Source: Epulopiscium sp. Nele67-Bin004 (lineage in GTDB: Bacteria > Bacillota_A > Clostridia > Lachnospirales > Cellulosilyticaceae). From it: 7,746 bases of DNA. Below the pieces are notes generated by a model. It saw only the letters and a program-made list of their open reading frames with translations. It made no database searches and was not told the origin of the DNA. Positions within the stretch are counted from its first letter, which is position 1, and every line of letters begins with the position of its first letter. A program made the translations under genes and the position numbers. This document shows positions 1-4,928 of this stretch, piece by piece. Location: contig LNZQ01000173.1 in assembly GCA_002007315.1 (NCBI GenBank), positions 1 through 7,746 on the forward strand, in the 5' to 3' direction.

Positions 1-100
1 AATGAATATAATGATAAAAAGTAATGTTGTAACTTGTGATTTTGCAAGTTTATACAGTAGGGGCGAACTGAATACGCCAATAAGAAAAAGGGTAGCATAA
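1..100 (+). pseudogene. tnpB: 3' end of a second tnpB gene (continues off the left edge)
   Basis: Read in frame from base 2, this stretch encodes 32 residues ending ...SLYSRGELNTPIRKRVA and a TAA stop at 98-100. The complete TnpB at 2301-3554 on the other strand ends ALYSRGELDTPIRIRIA, so this is the extreme C-terminus of a closely related RNA-guided nuclease of an IS605-like element or IStron, pointing rightward. The two tails differ at several residues, so they are related copies and not a fresh duplication. The rest of the gene lies outside the window, so I cannot tell whether it is complete or whether a group I intron precedes it. Only the 3' end is seen; 'pseudogene' here means partial in this window. 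Confidence 0.8.
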
Positions 101-155
101 GCTATCAAACTTCTTAAATAAAGTTTTTTTATTAACTTTTAGAACCCCACTTCTA
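101..155 (+). mobile_element. Right end of the second IS605-like element, interrupted by the IS3 insertion
   Basis: After the tnpB stop, the sequence matches the reverse complement of 2245-2300 almost base for base: AGCTATC / CAAACTTCTTAAATAAAG / TTTTTATTAACTTTTAGAACCCCACT. In the intact copy the terminal hairpin follows here. In this copy the left arm CCACTTCT (147-154) is cut at base 155 by the IS3 element. A partner arm AGGGGTGG is found at 1602-1609, just past the IS3 element, so the outer part of this right end probably continues at 1598 to about 1620. In TnpB systems the tnpB 3' end plus this region would also form the guide RNA scaffold, which the insertion would break. Confidence 0.7.
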
Positions 156-180
156 TGAACAGAACCCAATTTCTTAGACT
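156..180 (+). repeat. IS3 terminal inverted repeat, orfB-side end
   Basis: TGAACAGAACCC followed by a T/A-rich stretch and TTCTTAGACT. It matches the reverse complement of 1573-1597 at 20 of 25 positions by hand alignment. This is the end nearest the orfB stop. Confidence 0.88.
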
Positions 181-191
181 GTTTGTTATTT

Positions 192-1010
192 TTAATTTGC
201 ATATAATACAGACTGATTCCTAAATTGATTAGGGGTTAGTCCTTTTAACTTTACCTTAATTCGATCATTATTATAATATTCTATATATTTATCAATCGCT
301 ATAATAAGTTCGTCAATAGAATTGTAAACATCGTCCTTATTATAAAACATTTCACTTTTCATAATACCAAAAAATCCTTCCATGAGTCCATTATCAATAC
401 TATTTCCTTTTCGTGACATACTCTGTATAATACCATTTTGAGTTAATACTTTTTGATAACTACTGTGTTGATATTGCCAGCCTTGATCCGAATGAAATAC
501 TAGTCCACTATAATTTATATCATCTTTGATAGCTCCTTTTAACATAGTTTTAATCTGTATTAAATCGGCTGTTCTTGATACGTTATATGAAACAATATAT
601 CTTCCATAAGCATCTAGTATTGGTGATAAATAAAGCTTTTCGCCTCTTAAATTAAATTCTGTTATATCTGTAAACCATTTTTGATTTGGTTCTGTTGCTT
701 CAAAGTTTCTTCTTATATGATTATCTGCAATTTTTCCGATTTCACCTTTATATGAAGAATATTTACGTTTTCTTCTAATTTTAGCCAGTAAATTTTCTTT
801 TTTCATCAACCTTAGTACTTTCTTGTGATTAACAATAAATCCTCTATTTCTAAGCTCTAAGGTTATTCTACGATAGCCATATAAGTTTTTATTAGTAGCT
901 GATATTTCTTTTATTGCTTTAATCAGTTCTGAATTTTTTGCATCCTTATCAATTCTTTGTTTTATTTCATAATAAGTTGAGCGTGGTATTCCTGTAATTT
1001 TTAGTAGCAT
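192..1010 (-). CDS. IS3-family transposase OrfB (DDE integrase domain)
   Basis: Catalytic half of the IS3 transposase, 272 residues counted from an in-frame ATG. An HTH_21-like region (about residues 20-80, with NLYGYRRI) precedes an rve integrase core. The triad is visible: D115 in WFTDITEF, D175 in FHSDQGWQY and E211 in GLMEGFFGIMKSE, followed by the usual YIEYYNNDRI...LKGLTPNQFR tail. The ATG at 1010 is probably not the natural start. The same frame is open further upstream and reads VVIDELRAKYPFK, a sequence typical of IS150 OrfB ahead of the ITGIPRSTYY motif, so the protein should be made as an OrfAB fusion (454 residues) by -1 frameshifting. It would cut and join the IS ends. No internal stop or missing catalytic residue is seen. 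Confidence 0.95.
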   Translation of the reverse strand: MLLKITGIPRSTYYEIKQRIDKDAKNSELIKAIKEISATNKNLYGYRRITLELRNRGFIVNHKKVLRLMKKENLLAKIRRKRKYSSYKGEIGKIADNHIRRNFEATEPNQKWFTDITEFNLRGEKLYLSPILDAYGRYIVSYNVSRTADLIQIKTMLKGAIKDDINYSGLVFHSDQGWQYQHSSYQKVLTQNGIIQSMSRKGNSIDNGLMEGFFGIMKSEMFYNKDDVYNSIDELIIAIDKYIEYYNNDRIKVKLKGLTPNQFRNQSVLYAN

Positions 1011-1048
1011 TTTAAATGGATATTTTGCTCTTAACTCATCTATAACTA

Positions 1049-1555
1049 CTATTTTTTGCTGCTTTGAGCAAGAGCTTTTAACTTTTTTAAATATTCATTT
1101 TCAGCTTTCAGGTATAAATTTTCTTCTTCAAGTTGTTTTATCTTTTTCTCAATAGTTTTATTGTCTGTAATACCAGATATATTATTGTTTACTAACGATT
1201 GTGGTTTTTTCATGGGAAGACTCCTTTGATTATCTTTTTTTAGAGTATACCCATTTTCTTGGTATTTTTTCAACCAATTTCTTAAAATGCTAGTACTACT
1301 AAGTCCCAGTTCAACAGCTAGTGATGTAATACTATTATTATCTATTAAAACTCTATCTATCGCCTGTTCTTTAAAATCATATGAATATCTTTTTTTCTTT
1401 GTTGACTTTACAATCTCTAACCCATGGTAGTCAATTAACCTAATTAAATATTTTATATCAGATTGATGAATTTGAAATCTACTAGATAAACTATTTATTG
1501 TTTCACCATTTTTTCTTCTAGCATATATATCTACTTTGTTTTCATAAGTTAACAT
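1049..1555 (-). CDS. IS3-family transposase OrfA (helix-turn-helix DNA-binding protein)
   Basis: A 168-residue DNA-binding partner of the IS3 transposase. Two helix-turn-helix regions can be read: residues about 8-42 (DIYARRKNGETINSLSSRFQ) and about 62-100 (FKEQAIDRVL...SLAVELGLSSTSILRNWLKKY). A leucine-zipper coiled coil follows at about 133-162 (KKIKQLEEENLYLKAENEYL), as in IS150-type OrfA proteins that multimerise. It would bind the terminal repeats, and in many IS3 elements OrfA alone dampens transposition. The start ATG lies about 42 bases inside the element end, with a weak AAGGG ribosome site upstream. It ends ...SSKK-stop on the slippery A-run used for frameshifting into orfB. Confidence 0.93.
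   Translation of the reverse strand: MLTYENKVDIYARRKNGETINSLSSRFQIHQSDIKYLIRLIDYHGLEIVKSTKKKRYSYDFKEQAIDRVLIDNNSITSLAVELGLSSTSILRNWLKKYQENGYTLKKDNQRSLPMKKPQSLVNNNISGITDNKTIEKKIKQLEEENLYLKAENEYLKKLKALAQSSKK
1052..1057 (-). promoter_or_regulatory. Programmed -1 frameshift site (A6 run) between orfA and orfB
   Basis: The last orfA codons read AGC AAA AAA TAG on the minus strand. Slipping back one base on the A6 run avoids the stop and enters the orfB frame, which is open from there and already encodes conserved OrfB residues before its first ATG. The run is preceded by C, so it is not a perfect X XXY YYZ heptamer. The frame arithmetic fits -1 exactly: 1,364 bases plus one re-read base make 455 codons including the stop. 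Confidence 0.8.
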
Positions 1556-1572
1556 CTTAGTACCCTTTTCTA

Positions 1573-1597
1573 TGTCTAAGAAAAAGGGTGCGGTTCA
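1573..1597 (-). repeat. IS3 terminal inverted repeat, orfA-side end
   Basis: On the minus strand this starts TGAACCGCACCC, then a T-run and CTTAGACA. It pairs with the repeat at 156-180. It lies just ahead of orfA and so overlaps where the transposase promoter should be. Confidence 0.88.
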
Positions 1598-1680
1598 TGG
1601 CAGGGGTGGCGATTACAACGCTTGTTTAAGTTGCTCGTATTCAAGGTAATCTATATATGCGATTAATTATCTGGCAATGA
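1598..1680. other. Short non-coding gap, partly outer right end of the second IS605-like element
   Basis: The first bases, TGGCAGGGGTGG, can pair with 147-154 across the IS3 element, so about 1598-1620 is read as the remainder of the interrupted right end. The remaining 60 bases, to the end of the rpn-like fragment, hold no recognisable gene. A 17-codon minus-strand stretch reading LIAYIDYLEYEQLKQAL-stop looks protein-like but is too short to call. Confidence 0.4.
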
Positions 1681-2229
1681 TTAGTGTAGTCCTAAAGATT
1701 CCAAAGTTTGTTGAACCTGCTCAAGAGGGATATTCAAATCATTGGCAATTTCAATAGCTGACATGTCTAGTCGAGTGTATAATAATTCAATTTTACCTTC
1801 AAGGATACCAATAACTTTACCTTCTTGTCTACCTTCTTGTATTCCATCCTCTTTTAACATTTTTCCTAATGCTGTCATCTTAATCAACTCCTTAATATTA
1901 TAAAGTTCATTCGGCTGTAAAAACTTTTCAGCAAATGTATATAACATAGCCTGAATGTCCTGCTGTTTAACTATATCATGATGTTGTGTAATAGTTATAG
2001 CTTTTATTAATCGTTCTTCAGTGGTAGATTTCCCAGACATAACAGGCGAAAAGACTAAATCCATTAAATCAAATCCCGTTAATTCTTCTTTATCTTTTAG
2101 CTTATTTTCTATGGTAGATAGTATTTCATCAGCATTTTTATGTGAAACACAAATAGGTGTTACGGTATAAGTATTATTACCATAAGTATACTCACTTTTA
2201 GGGTTTTTAATGTTATTAGTATATACAAC
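1681..2229 (-). pseudogene. C-terminal fragment of an Rpn/PD-(D/E)XK nuclease-family-like protein
   Basis: About 183 residues starting VVYTNNIKNP and ending LESLGLH. The layout resembles the C-terminal part of Rpn-type recombination-promoting nuclease/transposase-like proteins: a β-rich start, a helical middle (FDLMDLVFSPVMSGKS...EERLIKAITI), then the charged EDGIQEGRQEGKVIGILEGK stretch and a small helical tail (SAIEIANDLNIPLEQVQQTL). The N-terminal nuclease part with catalytic Asp/Glu/Lys is missing, because the sequence upstream is the IStron right end. The frame stays open into that end as far as a GTG at 2244, but those residues (MWEVQ) are element-derived, so this is a broken gene. Family assignment rests on the EGxxEG tail pattern and is moderate. 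Confidence 0.6.
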
Positions 2230-2400
2230 CTGAACCTCCCACACCTGAAGGAGTGGGGTTCTAAAAGTTAATAAAAACTTTATTTAAGAAGTTTGAGAGC
2301 CTAAGCTATCCTTATTCTTATCGGCGTGTCCAGTTCGCCTCTACTGTATAGAGCTTCTAAGCTCACAACGCTACTTTTTCTTAATATATTTAATGCTCCA
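2230..2400 (-). ncRNA. Predicted TnpB guide RNA (ωRNA/reRNA) scaffold from the tnpB 3' end and right end
   Basis: In IS605-family TnpB systems, the 3' end of the tnpB transcript plus the right end folds into the guide RNA, and the sequence just outside the element is the guide. Here that would be the last part of tnpB, the AT-rich spacer and the hairpin at 2238-2257. The guide would start at about 2229 (GTTGTATATACTAATAAC on the minus strand), inside the rpn-like gene. The same bases must also contain the intron's 3' splice site, so splicing and guide formation would compete. The 5' limit is a guess. This is inferred from family knowledge. Confidence 0.5.
2233..2282 (-). repeat. IStron right end: hairpin and arm of a long inverted repeat
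   Basis: It contains the hairpin CCCAC-A-CC-TGAA-GG-A-GTGGG (2238-2257), with the same mismatched-A design as the left-end hairpin at 4111-4130; such imperfect hairpins are what Y1 transposases recognise. The whole segment is also an inverted copy of 3631-3682: 23 of 26 bases match over the TAAAGTTTTTATT...TTTAGAACC part, and GGGAGGTT is identical at the end. Confidence 0.8.
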
Positions 2401-3554
2401 TTTATATCTGCGTTTAACAACTTTCCTTGCTTTGTTTGATACAATCCTCTTTTTACACGTTTTCCACTAAATTCATAGTTTTGCGGATTATCTGCATCAT
2501 ATATCGGTACTATATCTTTATCAAAGAAACTTGCTTTACTTGTATAACTTTCTTCTTGCTTTACAAATTCTATTCCATACATCTTACAAAGATATTCAAG
2601 CTTTTCTCTTAACTTTCCAAATGGTATGTTAACTAGGTTTTGATTATTTCTTCTACCTAAATTAGTACCCCTTTGTAATGTTTCGTTATACCCACAAACA
2701 ATTAACCCTATATCATTATTTAAACAATAGTTGATTATTATCCTCGCTACTTTAGATATATAATCATTAATTTTATTGTTTCTATTTTGATTATTTTTAA
2801 CTTGTTTATTTGTATAGTGTTTTTTATTGCCTTGCTTATCTTTTATGCTTTGTAATATAGAATTTTGCTTGTTATACCACTGATTAATGGACTTTAACTT
2901 TCTACCATCTACTATAAAACTTTTACCTGTATTAGTTACACAAGTTGCTAAATTATTTATACCTAAATCTATAGCTAGTGCGTTTTGTTTGTTTAATTCT
3001 CTCTGAGTTTCATCTACTTCATAAATATATTGAATTTCAAAGAACCTAGCATTTGATTTTGCTATTATTCTAATCTCTTTAATCTTCTTGTTTGCTAATT
3101 TTGGTGGTAATTTTATTTTTATCCTATTATGGGTTTTTGTAAATGTCCTTGAATATGGCACCAATAAAACATTATCTGTTATTGTAGTTACCATTCCAAT
3201 TATTAACGTAAAATACCCATCTTTAGGTAGATATTTTGGAAGTTTTATATCTTTAAAGTTATATTTGCCTTGCTTAGCTAATTTTAAAAGCCCAAAGAAT
3301 GCTTTAAACATTCCGTCTACCTCTTTTAAAATTTGTTGTGCCATATTTGATTGCAATAACTTGTAGTTTTCACTAGTTTTTAGTAAAACGTAATTTTTCT
3401 CATAACTTAAATATTCGCCTTCTTTAAAATAGTGTTGCCTCACATTATATATAGCTTGATTTGCTAAGTTTTTAGCAGTATGACATAACTTTTTTATGAT
3501 TTTAAAATCTTCCTTTGAAAGTTGTTTTACTTGTTGTTTCATCGTAAGATACAT
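2301..3554 (-). CDS. tnpB: TnpB, RNA-guided RuvC-type nuclease of the IStron
   Basis: 417 residues, a normal TnpB length. The N-terminal half (about 1-185) holds the wedge/recognition part, beginning MKQQVKQLSKEDFKIIKKLC. The RuvC parts follow: D196 in ALAIDLGINNLATC, the second motif region around 283-290 (GLIVCGYNE), and D383 in KLLNADINGALNIL. The usual RuvC-II Glu position is a Gly (G288). The likely replacement is E334/E335 in KQEESYTSKASF, about 46 residues later, the arrangement described for Fanzor-like TnpBs. No CxxC zinc-finger pairs are seen between 336 and 380. Known TnpBs cut DNA matching the ωRNA guide and so favour element retention. The start ATG has GAGGTG seven bases upstream and a clear promoter before that; M5 is an alternative start. 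No frameshift is seen, so it is probably functional. Confidence 0.95.
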   Translation of the reverse strand: MYLTMKQQVKQLSKEDFKIIKKLCHTAKNLANQAIYNVRQHYFKEGEYLSYEKNYVLLKTSENYKLLQSNMAQQILKEVDGMFKAFFGLLKLAKQGKYNFKDIKLPKYLPKDGYFTLIIGMVTTITDNVLLVPYSRTFTKTHNRIKIKLPPKLANKKIKEIRIIAKSNARFFEIQYIYEVDETQRELNKQNALAIDLGINNLATCVTNTGKSFIVDGRKLKSINQWYNKQNSILQSIKDKQGNKKHYTNKQVKNNQNRNNKINDYISKVARIIINYCLNNDIGLIVCGYNETLQRGTNLGRRNNQNLVNIPFGKLREKLEYLCKMYGIEFVKQEESYTSKASFFDKDIVPIYDADNPQNYEFSGKRVKRGLYQTKQGKLLNADINGALNILRKSSVVSLEALYSRGELDTPIRIRIA

Positions 3555-3583
3555 TATTTTTCACCTCACTTTCTATTAAGATG

Positions 3584-3612
3584 ATTATAATGTGACTTAC
3601 TTAAACATTCAA
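3584..3612 (-). promoter_or_regulatory. σA-type promoter for tnpB
   Basis: TTGAAT (3612-3607), a 17-base spacer and a perfect TATAAT (3589-3584). The ribosome site GAGGTG (3567-3562) and the ATG at 3554 follow. tnpB therefore has its own promoter inside the element and does not depend on the host operon. The transcript would start after the ribozyme core, giving an unspliced mRNA/ωRNA separate from the intron-bearing transcript. Confidence 0.75.
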
Positions 3613-3630
3613 GATATTAAGAAAAATATT

Positions 3631-3682
3631 TAAAGTTTTTATTTTCCTTTAGAACCGTACCTTTAGGTGATACGGGAGGTTG
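3631..3682 (+). repeat. Internal inverted copy of the IStron right end, with hairpin
   Basis: TAAAGTTTTTATT..TTTAGAACC, then a hairpin CCGTA-CCT-TT-AGG-TGA-TACGG (3655-3675) and GGGAGGTT. It is the reverse-complement counterpart of the right end at 2233-2282. In the minus-strand RNA the two can pair over about 50 bases, with tnpB in the loop. It lies directly after the last group I stem (P9.2). It could be a structural stem of the intron (a P9 extension holding the ORF) or a relic of an older insertion in the other direction. I favour the first because of its position. Confidence 0.65.
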
Positions 3683-3689
3683 TCGTTCA

Positions 3690-4143
3690 ACTAGAAACGC
3701 TACTTTCTAGCCAGTCTTACCTTTTGGTAGACCTCTTTATGTTTCCATAAAGCACAGACTATATCTTCTCCCTCAGCCAATTTATTTTTATTGCTGTTAG
3801 GGGCTACCCACTTCCACCATCAATCGCTTATGGTGTACTTCCCTCAAGAGGAATAGTCGTTGAAGTTTACTCTATTCGAGTCTTACCTGCTGATTGCCTA
3901 TTGTTTGTAGTACTTAGGATTTAACCATATACCATCTAACTAATTTTTTCTGCTTTCGCCACATTCACACTTAGTTTTATTTCAAACTTATGTTGTAGTT
4001 TAGTTAGCTTTAAGGGTTCCCAGCAATTCAAGTAGTATATTGCAACGGTCTAAGCCGTTATCTACGTGCTAATCTCTCAACACGCTTACTGGATGAAGTA
4101 GGACTCTCATCCCACAGCTAAAGCAGTGGGTTTTCTCGTCCCT
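3690..4143 (-). ncRNA. Group I self-splicing intron core (IStron ribozyme)
   Basis: Conserved elements appear in order on the minus strand: P, AATTGCTGGGAA (4028-4017); Q, CAATCAGCAGG (3896-3886); R, TTCAACGACTATTCC (3864-3850); S, AAGATATAGTCTG (3767-3755). Pairings I can draw: P1, TAGGAT (4149-4144) with GTCCTA (4104-4099), with the U·G wobble at the splice site; P3, TTGAA/TTCAA; P4, GCTG/CAGC; P6, GACTC/GAGT; P7, GACTA/TAGTC; P9, TTTATG-GAAA-CATAAA; P9.1, TACC-AAAA-GGTA; P9.2, CTAGAAA/TTTCTAG. There is no homing endonuclease; the carried gene is tnpB. The 5' splice site is placed after 4144. The 3' site should lie at the IStron right end near 2230 but I cannot fix the terminal G. Confidence 0.85.
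4111..4130 (-). repeat. IS605-like left-end hairpin inside the intron P1 loop
   Basis: CCCAC-A-GC-TAAA-GC-A-GTGGG on the plus strand: an 8-bp stem with one A·A mismatch, the same plan as the right-end hairpin at 2238-2257. It lies about 14 bases inside the element, where a Y1 transposase binds in IS200/IS605 elements. In the RNA it falls between the 5' splice site and the internal guide sequence of P1. Confidence 0.8.
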
Positions 4144-4916
4144 ATCCTATAATCTAATATATTAAGTTGAGTGTGTGGAAATAATACAGACAAATAAAAG
4201 TTAAATTCCTCTTCTCCTGTAAAATTCGGATTTTGTTCACGTCTTTTTTGACCTACTCGTAATGCACTTGCGTTACGGTGATGTCCATCAGCAATATAAA
4301 GACATTCAATATCCTTAAATAAATTAATTAAAGTATCACAAACTTCTTGATTATCAATTACCCACACAGTATGACCAACTCCATCATCTGCAACAAAATC
4401 ATAAGTTGGAGTATTGTTTACGATAAACTTTTCAATTACTTCATCAACTTCGGCTTGCGTTTTATACGTTAGAAAAATTGGACTTGTATTGGCATCACAA
4501 TAATCAACATGATTTACTCTATCATCTTCTTTTTCTGGGCGAGTATATTCGTGTTTCTTGATAGTATTATTTAAATACTCATCAATTGAAGTACAGCAAA
4601 CTAATCCAACTTGAGAATTTCCATCTGCTGTTAATTTATAAATATATAAACATGGAGTTTCATCTTGAATAAATGTTTGCTCATCAAGCCACTTCTTAAG
4701 ATTACTCGCCGCTAATTCATATACTTCTGTAGAATGAGGGTCTGTTCCTTCAGGCAAATCTACCTCACTTCTATCAATGTGTAAATATGAATATGGGTTG
4801 TTTTCTACCATTTTACGTGCTTCTTCTTCATTCATTACATCATAAGGTAGAGCTGCTACTTTATCGGCTAATTGTGTTGCTGGTCTAATTGATTTAAAAC
4901 TTCTTATAGTTGACAT
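4144..4916 (-). pseudogene. DUF1015-family protein, 3' end lost to the IStron; third gene of the serine operon
   Basis: Residues 1-256 are a typical DUF1015 N-terminal part: IRSFKSIRPATQLADKVAAL, PYDVMNEEEARKMVENNPYS, the KHEYTRPEKEDDRVNHVDYC block, ECLYIADGHHRNASA (about 205-217) and FPHTQLNILDY. The family normally continues from ...DYNRVVKDL for roughly 150 more residues. Here the frame enters the IStron after Tyr256/Arg257 and stops at 4107 with an unrelated tail. The DGHHR motif recalls the ParB/SerK (free serine kinase) fold, and the gene follows serA by 12 bases with a GAGGTG ribosome site. A role in phosphoserine or serine metabolism is plausible but unproven. Even if the intron splices, the downstream sequence is not DUF1015, so this copy cannot be restored from this locus. 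Confidence 0.88.
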
Positions 4917-4928
4917 TTTTTCACCTCA

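Larger units (their letters stand above)
156..1597 (-). mobile_element. IS3-family (IS150-like) insertion sequence, complete
   Basis: A 1,442-base element bounded by inverted repeats that begin 5'-TGAAC on each strand, giving the TG...CA ends typical of IS3. Inside are two minus-strand reading frames in the usual orfA-orfB order, joined by a -1 frameshift site, with an intact DDE catalytic triad. Length and protein sizes fit the IS150 group. The flanking bases (TCTA on the left, TGGC on the right) are not a 3-4 base direct repeat, so no target duplication is visible. It may have been lost through rearrangement. Nothing in the reading frames suggests the element is dead. Confidence 0.92.
2230..4143 (-). 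mobile_element. IStron: group I intron fused to an IS200/IS605-type tnpB element, without tnpA
   Basis: Read on the minus strand, the element starts in the DUF1015 gene. It carries an IS605-like left-end hairpin (4111-4130), a group I ribozyme core (about 4143-3690), a promoter and tnpB (3554-2301), and a right end with a hairpin of the same design (2238-2257). Total length is about 1.9 kb. This layout matches the IStrons known from Clostridioides difficile (CdISt1) and relatives. In those the transposon is carried as a self-splicing intron, so insertion into a gene need not destroy it. No Y1 transposase (tnpA) is present, so movement would need one in trans. The 5' boundary is set by P1 pairing; the 3' boundary is uncertain by several bases. 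The flanks do not belong to one gene (DUF1015 on one side, the rpn-like gene on the other), indicating rearrangement. Confidence 0.82.

Noticed and set aside
1613..1668. Small minus-strand peptide LIAYIDYLEYEQLKQAL
   Set aside because: Only 17 codons, no start or ribosome site, and its stop falls in the presumed right end of the second element; could be a gene relic but cannot be supported.
2244..2244. GTG start giving an MWEVQ... protein for the rpn-like fragment
   Set aside because: The first codons lie in the IStron terminal hairpin and there is no ribosome site, so this is read-in from the element and not a natural start.
2427..3366. Plus-strand open frames opposite tnpB
   Set aside because: They are hydrophobic or low-complexity translations of an AT-rich antisense strand, with no start signals, inside a well-conserved gene.
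3631..3690. Internal right-end-like sequence as the end of a separate plus-strand IS605 element
   Set aside because: No tnpB remnant lies to its left; that side is the promoter region of the minus-strand tnpB. Its place right after P9.2 fits better as part of the intron, though an ancient insertion cannot be excluded.
3690..4143. Group II intron as an explanation for the structured region
   Set aside because: No reverse transcriptase or domain V hairpin is seen, whereas the group I P, Q, R and S elements are all present in order.
4107..4148. C-terminal tail RIGTRKPTALAVG as part of a shorter native DUF1015 protein
   Set aside because: These codons come from the IStron left end, including its hairpin; family members continue with a different conserved sequence after the LDY.
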